Shown piece after piece: positions 8,976 to 16,184 of a stretch of DNA of 64,000 bases (position 1 is its first letter; every line of letters begins with the position of its first letter). Below the pieces are notes generated by a model, which saw nothing but the letters and a program-made list of their open reading frames with translations, searched no databases and was not told the origin of the DNA. A program made the position numbers and the translations under genes. This stretch comes from Streptomyces sp. Alt3 (lineage in GTDB: Bacteria; Actinomycetota; Actinomycetes; Streptomycetales; Streptomycetaceae), in assembly GCF_030719215.1 (NCBI RefSeq), contig NZ_CP120983.1:1302001-1366000 (forward strand), read 5' to 3'.

Positions 8976-9755
8976 ATGACGTCACAGAACTACCTCTCCG
9001 AACTCTTCTCCCTGGAGGGCCGGGTCGCCGTGGTGACCGGCGGCAGCTCCGGCATCGGCCGGGGCATCACCGGGGCGCTGGCACGAGCCGGTGCGAGCGT
9101 GGTGGTCGTGGCGCGCGGGGAGGCCGAACTGGCACGAACCGTCGCCGAACTCGGCGCCGACGGCTGCCGGGCCGCCTGGGTGAGCGCCGACCTGGCGACC
9201 TCCGAGGGCGTGCGCGCGGCCGGCGAGGAGTCCGCGGCCGTGTTCGGTGAGCCCGACATCCTCGTCAACTGCGCGGGGGTCAACCTGCGGCCGCCGATGA
9301 GCGAGCTCGACGAGGACGTCTGGGACACCACGATGGCGGTGAACCTCAAGGCCCCCCATCTGCTGGGCCGCCGGTTCGGTCCGGGCATGGCGGAGCGCGG
9401 TTACGGCCGGATCATCCACATCACCTCGCAGCAGGCGCACCGGGCGTTCGTGCAGAGCGGTGCGTACGGCGTCTCCAAGGGGGCCCTGGAGTCGCTGGCC
9501 CGCTCACAGGCCGAGGCGTGGTCGCCGCACGGCGTCAACTGCAACACGCTGGTGCCGGGATTCGTGATGACGCCGCTCAACGCTCGACTGTCGTCCGACC
9601 CGGAGCGGGTCGCCGCCCTGGCGTCCCGCACGATGGTGGGACGCAACGGCCTGGCCGAGGACTTCGCGGGTGCGGCGGTGTTCCTGGCGAGCGCGGCCTC
9701 GGGCTATGTGACGGGACAGTCGATCTTCGTCGACGGCGGGTTCTCCGTGCACTGA
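8976..9755 (+). CDS. Short-chain dehydrogenase/reductase (gluconate 5-dehydrogenase-like)
   Basis: 259 residues, a standard classical SDR. Visible motifs are TGGSSGIGRG for NAD(P) binding at about residue 21, NCAG near residue 92, a catalytic Ser in ITSQQ, YGVSK near residue 160 and the C-terminal GQSIFVDGGFSVH tail. Closest in feel to gluconate 5-dehydrogenase/3-oxoacyl reductase types. Monocistronic, with a probable leaderless promoter and a strong terminator 7 nt after the stop codon. The actual substrate is unknown. Confidence 0.88.
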   Translation: MTSQNYLSELFSLEGRVAVVTGGSSGIGRGITGALARAGASVVVVARGEAELARTVAELGADGCRAAWVSADLATSEGVRAAGEESAAVFGEPDILVNCAGVNLRPPMSELDEDVWDTTMAVNLKAPHLLGRRFGPGMAERGYGRIIHITSQQAHRAFVQSGAYGVSKGALESLARSQAEAWSPHGVNCNTLVPGFVMTPLNARLSSDPERVAALASRTMVGRNGLAEDFAGAAVFLASAASGYVTGQSIFVDGGFSVH

Positions 9756-9761
9756 ACGCGG

Positions 9762-9788
9762 ATGCCGCCCCGTCCCGGGGCGGCATCG
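9762..9788. terminator. Perfect hairpin terminator between convergent genes
   Basis: 12-nt arms GATGCCGCCCCG and CGGGGCGGCATC pair perfectly around a 3-nt loop. It lies between the SDR stop (9755) and the stop of the gene at 9821 on the other strand. Confidence 0.85.
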
Positions 9789-9820
9789 GCGGCGTGCGGG
9801 CGTGGGCGGCAGGAGGGCCC

Positions 9821-10570
9821 TCAGCCGTGTGCGCCCTGAGCCGGGTCCCCGGCCTGGGCCGCGACGGACGCGGCGACGGAGGCGGAGGCCGCTTCCTTGT
9901 CGACTCCCAGTCCGCCCAGCAGGCCGGTTCCGCCCTCGAACTCCAGCAGGGCCAACAGGACATGCCCGGACCCGACGGTGTCGTGACCGAGACGCAGCGC
10001 CTCGCGGAAGGTGAGTTCCAGAACCTTGCGCGCGTCAGCGTCGAAGGGGATGAGCGCCGGCAGCTCGTCCACCGGGGCCGGCAGGGCGAGAGTCGCCGCC
10101 TCACGGACTCCGTCCGCGGACACGCCCTGGTCCGCCATCGCCCGGACGCCGACGCAGTCCGGGACGGCGACGAGGCCCAGGACCAGATGCTCGGGGCGGA
10201 TCTCGTCGTTGCGCGCGGCGTGGGCCGCGTTGCTCGCACCGACGACGGCACTCCTGGCCTGCTCGTCGAACCGGCTGAAGCCCTGCCCGGGGTCCAGGTC
10301 GGAGCCCTCGTCGGGCTTCTTGGGCACGAACCTCTTCTGGGCGGCCTGCCGGGTGACCCCCATGCTCCTTCCGATGTCCGTCCATGAGGCGCCCGAGCGG
10401 CGCGCCTGGTCCACGAAGTGCCCGATGAGGTGGTCGGCGATCTCACCGAGGTGATCGGCCGCGACGACGGCGCCGGACAACTGCTCCAGGGCGTCGGTAT
10501 GGGTCTTCTTGATCCCCTCGATCAGGTCGTCGAGACGGATGGGGGGACTGGGCTGCACCGGATTGGCCAT
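9821..10570 (-). CDS. HTH protein with Clp N-terminal (ClpN) domain
   Basis: 249 residues. The N-terminal part carries a helix-turn-helix-like stretch (SWTDIGRSMGVTRQAAQKRF, about residues 56-75). The C-terminal two thirds contain paired Clp-N repeats (NDEIRPEHLVLGLV and DTVGSGHVLLALLE), the substrate-recognition module of ClpA/ClpC, without any AAA+ ATPase. This Clp_N-plus-HTH layout is common in actinobacteria and may couple DNA binding to protein quality control. The ATG is 7 nt from a consensus -10 box, so translation is probably leaderless. The promoter overlaps a 17-bp palindrome, suggesting autoregulation. Confidence 0.8.
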   Translation of the reverse strand: MANPVQPSPPIRLDDLIEGIKKTHTDALEQLSGAVVAADHLGEIADHLIGHFVDQARRSGASWTDIGRSMGVTRQAAQKRFVPKKPDEGSDLDPGQGFSRFDEQARSAVVGASNAAHAARNDEIRPEHLVLGLVAVPDCVGVRAMADQGVSADGVREAATLALPAPVDELPALIPFDADARKVLELTFREALRLGHDTVGSGHVLLALLEFEGGTGLLGGLGVDKEAASASVAASVAAQAGDPAQGAHG

Positions 10571-10577
10571 GGAGGCA

Positions 10578-10618
10578 ACCCTAGGTTGACAGCACGGGAT
10601 CGTCAACCCGCGGTTGAC
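10578..10618 (-). promoter_or_regulatory. Vegetative promoter with overlapping palindromic operator
   Basis: On the minus strand TTGACG (10606-10601), a 17-nt spacer and TAGGGT (10583-10578) match the main sigma factor consensus. The ATG begins 7 nt beyond the -10, implying a leaderless mRNA. The heptamer GGTTGAC occurs three times in alternating orientation (10584-10590, 10602-10608 inverted, 10612-10618). The last two form the palindrome GTCAACCCGCGGTTGAC over the -35. Confidence 0.7.
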
Positions 10619-10628
10619 ACCCCTCGGG

Positions 10629-11411
10629 TCATCGGACGTCGAGGTCCACGACCACCGGGGCGTGGTCGGAAGCCCCCTTGCCCTTGCGCTCCTCACGGTC
10701 GACGTAGCTGTCCTTGACCGCCGCGGTGAACGGTGCGTTGCCGTAGACCAGGTCGATGCGCATGCCCCTGTTCTTCGGGAAGGCGAGCTGACGGTAGTCC
10801 CAGTAGGAGTACGGGCGGTCGTACTTGAGGGGGCGCGGCACCACGTCGGACAGGCCCGTCCCGCGCAGTGCCGCGAGTGCGTCCCGCTCGGCCGGGGTGA
10901 CATGGGTCGCCCCCTCGAAGACGGCCGGGTCCCAGACGTCCTCGTCGGTTGGCGCGATGTTGTAGTCGCCGAGGACGGCGAACGGCAGCGTCCCCGCCGC
11001 GTCCGCGGCGACGGCCTCCCGCAGCGCCCCCAGCCAGCGCAGCTTGTACGCGTAGTGCTCGTGGGCGACCTCGCGGCCGTTGGGGACGTAGACGGACCAG
11101 ACGCGGGCGCCGCCGCAGGTCGCCGAGACCGCCCTAGGCTCCTGCACGCCGTCGTACTCCGGGCCGCCGGGGAGACCCGTCACGACGTCGGCGAGGCCGA
11201 CGCGGGAGAGCACCGCGACGCCGTTCCACCGGCCGGTGGCGTTGACCGCGGACTCGTAACCCGCTTCCCGCAGCGCGTCGGTGGGGAACTGCTCGAGCGT
11301 GCACTTGGTCTCCTGGATGCACAGCACGTCGGTGCCGCTGCTCTCCAGCCAGGCCAGCAGCCTCGGCAGCCGGGCGGTGATCGAATTGACGTTCCAGGTG
11401 GCGATGCGCAT
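10629..11411 (-). CDS. xthA: Exodeoxyribonuclease III
   Basis: 260 residues, full length for the ExoIII/APE family of AP endonucleases. Signature segments are MRIATWNVNSI at the start, IQETKC (metal-binding Glu), GDYNIAPTDEDVWDP, and the C-terminal MRIDLVYGN and SDHAPVVVDLDV (catalytic Asp-His). It would remove 3' blocking groups and cleave at abasic sites in base-excision repair. Transcribed alone, with the Clp-N/HTH promoter directly downstream. Confidence 0.95.
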   Translation of the reverse strand: MRIATWNVNSITARLPRLLAWLESSGTDVLCIQETKCTLEQFPTDALREAGYESAVNATGRWNGVAVLSRVGLADVVTGLPGGPEYDGVQEPRAVSATCGGARVWSVYVPNGREVAHEHYAYKLRWLGALREAVAADAAGTLPFAVLGDYNIAPTDEDVWDPAVFEGATHVTPAERDALAALRGTGLSDVVPRPLKYDRPYSYWDYRQLAFPKNRGMRIDLVYGNAPFTAAVKDSYVDREERKGKGASDHAPVVVDLDVR

Positions 11412-11445
11412 GCAGCAAACCTAGCCGCTCCCACTGACAGCCGGG

Positions 11446-12093
11446 TCAGAGCCCGGTCGCGTCGCCCGGGGTCAGCCGGCTGTGGTCGGCCCCGCCCAGG
11501 GCGCCGATCTGCATGTCGTAGATCGGGCGTGCGAGATCGGTGAGCAGGGCGTCGTGGATGTCGATCGCACGGCGCGGCTTCACCTCGCGCACGTAGTCGA
11601 TGACCTCCGAGATCTTGTTCCAGGGAGCCATGACCGGGAGCATCAGCGTGTCCACCGGGTGCTCGGGCACCGTGAGGGCGTCGCCCGGGTGGAAGACCGA
11701 GCCGTCCACGAGGAAGCCGATGTTGGTGATCCTCGGGATGTCCGGGTGGATCACCGCGTGCAGTTCGCCGTGCACCTGCACGTCGAGTCCCGCCACGGTG
11801 AACGTGTCCCCGTGGCCGACCGTGTGCACGCGGCCCGGGAACGCCGCGGACACCTGCTCGGCGACGCTGCGCAGGGTCCACACCTGTAGGGCCGGGTCGG
11901 ATTCCAGCGCGGCGCGCATTCGCGCCTCGTCGAAGTGGTCGGGGTGTTCGTGCGTCACCAGGATCGCGTCGGCGCCGACCGTGGCGTCGTCCTCGCTGAA
12001 GCCGCCGGGATCGATGACGAGCGACTGGCCGTCGCGCTCCAGACGGACGCAGGAGTGGGTCTTCTTGACGAGGGTGAGAGACGAAGCGTTCAT
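11446..12093 (-). CDS. MBL-fold metal-dependent hydrolase
   Basis: 215 residues. The metallo-beta-lactamase motif THEHPDHFD near residue 48 supplies HxHxDH, with further metal ligands in the GELHAVIHP and FHPGDA segments. It matches the UlaG/YtnP-like branch of small MBL hydrolases. It lies 35 bases upstream of the exonuclease III gene on the same strand and may be co-transcribed. The substrate is not predictable. Confidence 0.85.
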   Translation of the reverse strand: MNASSLTLVKKTHSCVRLERDGQSLVIDPGGFSEDDATVGADAILVTHEHPDHFDEARMRAALESDPALQVWTLRSVAEQVSAAFPGRVHTVGHGDTFTVAGLDVQVHGELHAVIHPDIPRITNIGFLVDGSVFHPGDALTVPEHPVDTLMLPVMAPWNKISEVIDYVREVKPRRAIDIHDALLTDLARPIYDMQIGALGGADHSRLTPGDATGL

Positions 12094-12105
12094 GCCACCA
12101 TCCTG

Positions 12106-13389
12106 CTACGCCGGCGGGGTGGTTTCCTCCTGGATCACGGACTGTGCGATCTCGAACGCCGCACCCGCCGCCGGGAGGCCGCAGTAGACGGCCGTCTGGA
12201 GCAGCACCTCCTTGATCTCGACGGGGGTGAGACCGTTGCGCAGGGCCGCCCTGACGTGCCGGGCGAGGCCGCCCAGGTGTCCGGACGCGACGACCGCGGT
12301 GAGCGCGACGCAGCTGCGGGCCTTGCGGTCGAGGCCCTCCCGGCTCCACACCTCACCCCAGGCGTAGCGGGTGAGGAGCTCCTGGAATTCGTCGGTGAAG
12401 CCGTCGGAAGCTGCTGTGGCGGCGTCCACGTGGGCGTCGCCCAGCACCTCACGACGGACCTTCATACCCCGGTCGTACAGGCCGCTGAGTCCCTCCGAGG
12501 AGACGTCCGGCAGGACGGCGGCGGCAGAGATCTCCGCGACGGGGACCACCGGGGCGAACGGGGCGGAGAAACCGGGGGAAGGCAGTACGGGGATCGACAC
12601 CTGGGTGTCCTGCCACGCGGTCGAGAAGTGCATGAGAAGCAGGTCGGTGACCGCCGCCGGCTGCTCGACCGGCGCCAGGTGGGAGGCCCCGGGGACGAGG
12701 GCGAGCCGGGCGTCGGGGATTCCCGCGACCAGGGTCCGGGCCTCGGCGGGGCCGGTGACCTTGTCCTCGGCGCCGACCAGCACGAGCGTCGGCACACCGA
12801 TGCGCGGGAGTTCCGCACGGATGTCGAAGGCCGCCAGGGCCTCGCAGGAGGCGATGTAGCAGCCCGGGTCGGTGGTGCGGACCATCTGGACCGCCCATTC
12901 GACGATGGCCGGCTGGGCGGCGGCGAAGCCGGGGGTGAACCAGCGTTCCGGGGAGGTACGGGCGATCGGCTCCAGGCCGTTGCTGCGGACGATCACCCCG
13001 CGCCGGCGGAACTCGTCGGCGGTTCCGAAGCGCGGTGAGGCGGCGACCAGCGCCAGGGCCGCGACCCGGTGGGGATGGCGGAGGGCGAGGTCGGCGCCGA
13101 CGGCGCCGCCGATGGAGCAGCCCGCGTAACCGAAGCGCTGCACGCCCACGCTGTCCAGCGTGGCGAGGACGCGGTCGGCGAGGTCACTGACCGCGGCGGC
13201 CGGGTACGCGGGGGCCCCGCCGTGCCCGGGCAGGTCGTAGCGGAAGATGCGCCAGTGCTTGGACAGCTCGGGTATCTGGCGGTCCCACATGTGCCAGGTG
13301 GTACCCAGGGAGGGGCCGATCACCAGGACCGGAGCGTCTTCCGGCCCGTCAAAACGGTATTGCATGATTTCAGCGTTCTTCTCGCTCAC
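12106..13389 (-). CDS. pcaL: Fused 3-oxoadipate enol-lactonase / 4-carboxymuconolactone decarboxylase
   Basis: 427 residues. Residues 1-260 are an alpha/beta hydrolase with nucleophile motif GCSIGG, a late catalytic Asp (VGAEDKVTG) and His (PGASHLAPVEQP): the PcaD enol-lactonase. The last about 125 residues are a carboxymuconolactone decarboxylase (PcaC) domain (GLYDRGMKVRREVLG, TAVYCGLPAAGAAFE). This fusion carries out consecutive steps of the protocatechuate branch of the beta-ketoadipate pathway. The GTG start (VSEKNAEIMQYRF) has GGGAG 9 nt upstream. No other pca gene is present. Its 5' end is repeated at 27.3 kb and an integrase remnant lies just upstream, so an element appears to have inserted at this gene's start. 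Confidence 0.9.
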   Translation of the reverse strand: MSEKNAEIMQYRFDGPEDAPVLVIGPSLGTTWHMWDRQIPELSKHWRIFRYDLPGHGGAPAYPAAAVSDLADRVLATLDSVGVQRFGYAGCSIGGAVGADLALRHPHRVAALALVAASPRFGTADEFRRRGVIVRSNGLEPIARTSPERWFTPGFAAAQPAIVEWAVQMVRTTDPGCYIASCEALAAFDIRAELPRIGVPTLVLVGAEDKVTGPAEARTLVAGIPDARLALVPGASHLAPVEQPAAVTDLLLMHFSTAWQDTQVSIPVLPSPGFSAPFAPVVPVAEISAAAVLPDVSSEGLSGLYDRGMKVRREVLGDAHVDAATAASDGFTDEFQELLTRYAWGEVWSREGLDRKARSCVALTAVVASGHLGGLARHVRAALRNGLTPVEIKEVLLQTAVYCGLPAAGAAFEIAQSVIQEETTPPA

Positions 13390-13410
13390 CCGCTCACGCT
13401 CCCACATGTC
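13291..13410. repeat. Left copy of island-flanking repeat (attL-like), inside the 5' end of pcaL
   Basis: This segment covers the first codons of pcaL and its leader. It aligns in direct orientation with 27273-27415. A run of 30 identical bases (13316-13345 equals 27301-27330) is embedded in weaker similarity. The right copy carries one extra in-frame triplet. Confidence 0.7.
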
Positions 13411-13426
13411 ACATTCGCCTAGTGAG

Positions 13427-13711
13427 CGGGGGCCGGAGCGCTCGCTGGTTCTCCCCACGTCCCCCCGGCCGGCCGTAGATCCTCCACATCCGGATTCACG
13501 TACCAGCGCTTCGTCGAGAGGACGTCGGTGTGCCCGGCCCAACGGGCAGGCACATGGCCGGGCACACCCTTGTCCGCCAGGCACGTGAGGCAGCTCGCGC
13601 GAGCGTCGTGACAAACGGAACCGGCAGGCCATGACCGTGTACGCCCGCTCACGCAACTGCCGCCCGTCGGGCGCCCTGCCGAGACCGTCCACGAGCACGT
13701 ACCCGTTGCAG
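13427..13711 (-). pseudogene. Tyrosine recombinase (integrase) C-terminal remnant, frameshifted
   Basis: Two frames together give the catalytic C-terminus of an actinobacterial tyrosine integrase. One frame reads YVLVDGLGRAPDGRQLRERAY. After a frameshift near 13620, another reads HDARASCLTCLADKGVP, then RWAGHTD and TKRWYVNPDVEDLRPA, which hold the HxxR-like, GH and nucleophilic Tyr positions. No intact N-terminal or core domain is found upstream. The remnant abuts the start of pcaL and the flanking repeat, the usual position of int beside att. It is not expected to be functional. Confidence 0.75.
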
Positions 13712-13715
13712 GGCG

Positions 13716-14120
13716 TCCGGCGGTCCGCTCCCGGCTACCGCCCGCCGGCAGCGCACCTGGCAACGTCGTTCCGGCCTCGTGCCCCGCAGCCGACGACAGT
13801 CACCGTTCCTATCGCGGCAGGCCAGGGCCTTGCCGGTCCCTGCACGCCGCGCCCACGAGCGCGGACCTGCAACCGACCGCACCGGACGGCAAACTGACGC
13901 GACATCACTGCCGCGACCGCTGAACAAGCCGATCGAGGCCCATCGCCGCCGGCCTCCGCCGCAGCACCCACGTCCCCAGTGGCTACCAGCGTCACCTTCG
14001 GCCTCGACTTTCGCAAACCGGACATCACGTTGGCACAACGAAGCCCAAAACTGGTCATGAACATGGTTGCCGGGGCGGCCGGTCGGGTGTGAAGATCCTC
14101 TTCGCTTAACGATCTACCGA
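13716..14120. other. Non-coding left end of the island
   Basis: I see no convincing gene here. The minus-strand open frames lack homology and their composition changes along the stretch. The region probably holds further decayed integrase sequence and the promoter of the small secreted protein that follows. Confidence 0.4.
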
Positions 14121-14130
14121 TGGAGATGTG

Positions 14131-14646
14131 ATGAAGAGCATCCGCTTCAAGAAGAAGGCAGCCGCCTTCGCTACGTCCTTCGCGGCCGTGGTGGCTGTGA
14201 TGACGACCGCCGGTCCGGCCCATGCGGCGGAGTTCAAGGTCACCGACAACTGTGATGTTCCGTGGATCACCTGCTCGTACGGCGATCTGTGGCTGTTCTA
14301 CAACACGAAGCAATTCGCCGTCCAGGACGGCTATATCAAGTCGGCGTTCACGACCTTTTACAGCAACGTGTCCGACCACTCGGGTACAAGCCAGTACCAG
14401 GGATCGTCACTGACGACCTACCGGTATGTCTTCGGTAACGGCGGCAACGGAAACGGCGAGTACATGAAGAACAATGCCGGGTCGGTGCAGAACTGCGCCC
14501 GGGATGACAACTACCGCGTGTACTACAACTCCGGCTACGGCGGCACGTCTCAGTATTTCGCGAAGAACGGGCCCTACGGAGACTGCAACCTCACCGACCT
14601 GATCTCCGCGTTGCACAACAACAACGCATCCTCCCACTTCGGTTAA
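14131..14646 (+). CDS. Small secreted protein, peptidase inhibitor I36-like
   Basis: 171 residues from ATG with GGAG 5 nt upstream. A Sec signal peptide (KKKAAAFATSFAAVVAVMTTAGPAHA) ends at an AHA-A cleavage site. The mature domain has paired cysteines, CSYGDLWLFYN, then NNAGSV, YRVYYNSGYGG and a terminal NNNASSHF. These are the recurrent blocks of the I36 inhibitor/beta-gamma-crystallin-like family in Streptomyces. It is the first gene of a plus-strand cluster leading to the giant nuclease-tipped protein. Codons are less GC-rich than in the flanking chromosome. A protease-inhibitor role is family-based only. Confidence 0.75.
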   Translation: MKSIRFKKKAAAFATSFAAVVAVMTTAGPAHAAEFKVTDNCDVPWITCSYGDLWLFYNTKQFAVQDGYIKSAFTTFYSNVSDHSGTSQYQGSSLTTYRYVFGNGGNGNGEYMKNNAGSVQNCARDDNYRVYYNSGYGGTSQYFAKNGPYGDCNLTDLISALHNNNASSHFG

Positions 14647-14658
14647 GAAGGATCTCAC

Positions 14659-15675
14659 GTGAAGCACACCAAGCGGATATCCACCGCAGCAGCCCTGACC
14701 GCTTCGGCCTTCCTGGTCAGTGCCTGTTCCTCAGGCACCACTCCGGACACCACGAAGATCGTGGCCGACGGCAAATCGATTGTGAACAAGGATAAATGGC
14801 CCGAGAAGATCCCCACGAGTGGCCTGACCAAGAACCTGACGCTTCCGCTGGAGGAGTACATGGCCTCCTACGAGGATCAGGTCGCCATTGAGCAGGCTGC
14901 CACCGATCTCCAGCAGTCCTGCATGAAGGAGTACGGCATCGAGCTGACGTTGCCACGAGCGGGCGCCAACCCCCCTCCCAGCGACAACGATGCCAACATC
15001 GAACGCCGTTATGGCATCACCGACCGGGCCGAAGCGCAGAAGTACGGCTACGAGCTCGCTCCGGCGCTGCGGGAGCACACCGAGCAGCCCCTGCGTGATC
15101 TGTCCGATGTCGAGGTCGAGGTCCTGACCGGCCACACCAAGCCCGAACCACCCAAGGCCCCCGAGGGAACCAAGGCGGGAATGACGTTGAGCAGCCCCGG
15201 CCAGGGCACCGAGCCCGCTCGGGCCGAGCACAACGGGAAGAAGTTGAAGACGGGTGGCTGCATTGGCTGGTCCAAGGATCAACTCGGCGTGCGGGAAGCC
15301 GACCCGACCGTCGTGGCGGAGCTCGCCGGGGACAGCCTGATGCAGTCGATGCAGGACAGTGAGGTCATCAAGGCCAACGGTGCGTGGTCTTCGTGCATGG
15401 ACGGCAAGGGGCACGCGGGACTTGCCGATCCGTACAAGGCGATGGACCAGGGCGTCACGAACGATGGGGAGCCGTCACAGGAGTCCATCGCCCTGGCGGT
15501 TGACGACATCGACTGCAAGACGCAGACGGATCTCGTCAAGGTCTGGTCCGATGTGGAGACCGCGATCCAGAACAGTCAGATCGCCGGCAACAAGAGCCGG
15601 CTGACCGGGATCAAGTCGCAGCACGGCAAGGAAGTCGCCGCCGCGCGCGAGCAGATGGGCGCCTCCTCCCGGTGA
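14659..15675 (+). CDS. Lipoprotein of unknown function
   Basis: 338 residues. The signal peptide ends in lipobox LVSAC, so the protein should be lipid-anchored outside the membrane. The mature part is helical and charged, with Cys residues spaced through it (QQSCMKEYGIEL, GGCIGW, WSSCMDGKG, DIDCKTQTDLVKVW) that could form disulfides. No recognised catalytic motif. It starts 12 nt after the I36-like gene and overlaps the next lipoprotein gene by 4 nt, so the three are one operon. Confidence 0.75.
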   Translation: MKHTKRISTAAALTASAFLVSACSSGTTPDTTKIVADGKSIVNKDKWPEKIPTSGLTKNLTLPLEEYMASYEDQVAIEQAATDLQQSCMKEYGIELTLPRAGANPPPSDNDANIERRYGITDRAEAQKYGYELAPALREHTEQPLRDLSDVEVEVLTGHTKPEPPKAPEGTKAGMTLSSPGQGTEPARAEHNGKKLKTGGCIGWSKDQLGVREADPTVVAELAGDSLMQSMQDSEVIKANGAWSSCMDGKGHAGLADPYKAMDQGVTNDGEPSQESIALAVDDIDCKTQTDLVKVWSDVETAIQNSQIAGNKSRLTGIKSQHGKEVAAAREQMGASSR

Positions 15676-16166
15676 GCGCGAAAGAAGTACTGCCCGGACT
15701 TCACCTGGCCAGGGCGATGTGTCTGCTGGCGGCGTCCGTGCTGATCGCAGGTTGTACGGACGATGCCGCCGACCGTGCCCCCGAGTCACCGCGGCCAGCG
15801 ACTTCGAGCGTGGCGCAGAGCACTCCTCCCTCACGTTCCTCGCCTGTGCCGTCGGTGCACTCCGAAGGACGTGCACGCGTCCTGGAGTACGGAGATCTGA
15901 TCGTGCGTGCCACGCCGGAAAGCGGCGGGGTGCGGACCGAGATCGAGGTATCCAATACCTACGAACGGAACGCAACTTACTCAGTCAAGATCAGCATCGC
16001 TGATGGTAAGGGCTGGACCGCCTACAACCGATTTTGGCTTCAGGACGTCCCTTCTGGCGAAACCGGGCGTGATGAGGCGGTGATCGGCTCCAAGGACATG
16101 GGACCGATTCCGCAGGTTCCGAAGATTTATGTCGACGAATTCAATCCCCTCGTCGATCAGAAGTAG
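15672..16166 (+). CDS. Small lipoprotein of unknown function
   Basis: 164 residues from a GTG overlapping the preceding stop codon (GTGA). The lipobox is LIAGC. A Pro/Ser-rich linker of about 35 residues leads to a beta-rich domain with YSVKISIADGKGW, like small immunoglobulin-type folds. Its coupling to the upstream lipoprotein and short distance to the giant gene suggest an accessory at the cell surface. No family was recognised. Confidence 0.75.
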   Translation: MSAKEVLPGLHLARAMCLLAASVLIAGCTDDAADRAPESPRPATSSVAQSTPPSRSSPVPSVHSEGRARVLEYGDLIVRATPESGGVRTEIEVSNTYERNATYSVKISIADGKGWTAYNRFWLQDVPSGETGRDEAVIGSKDMGPIPQVPKIYVDEFNPLVDQK

Positions 16167-16184
16167 AAAAGGAAATAATCTACT

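Noticed and set aside
13735..14379. Minus-strand open frame across the start of the I36-like gene
   Set aside because: Opposite to a gene with clear signal peptide and ribosome site; no domain similarity.
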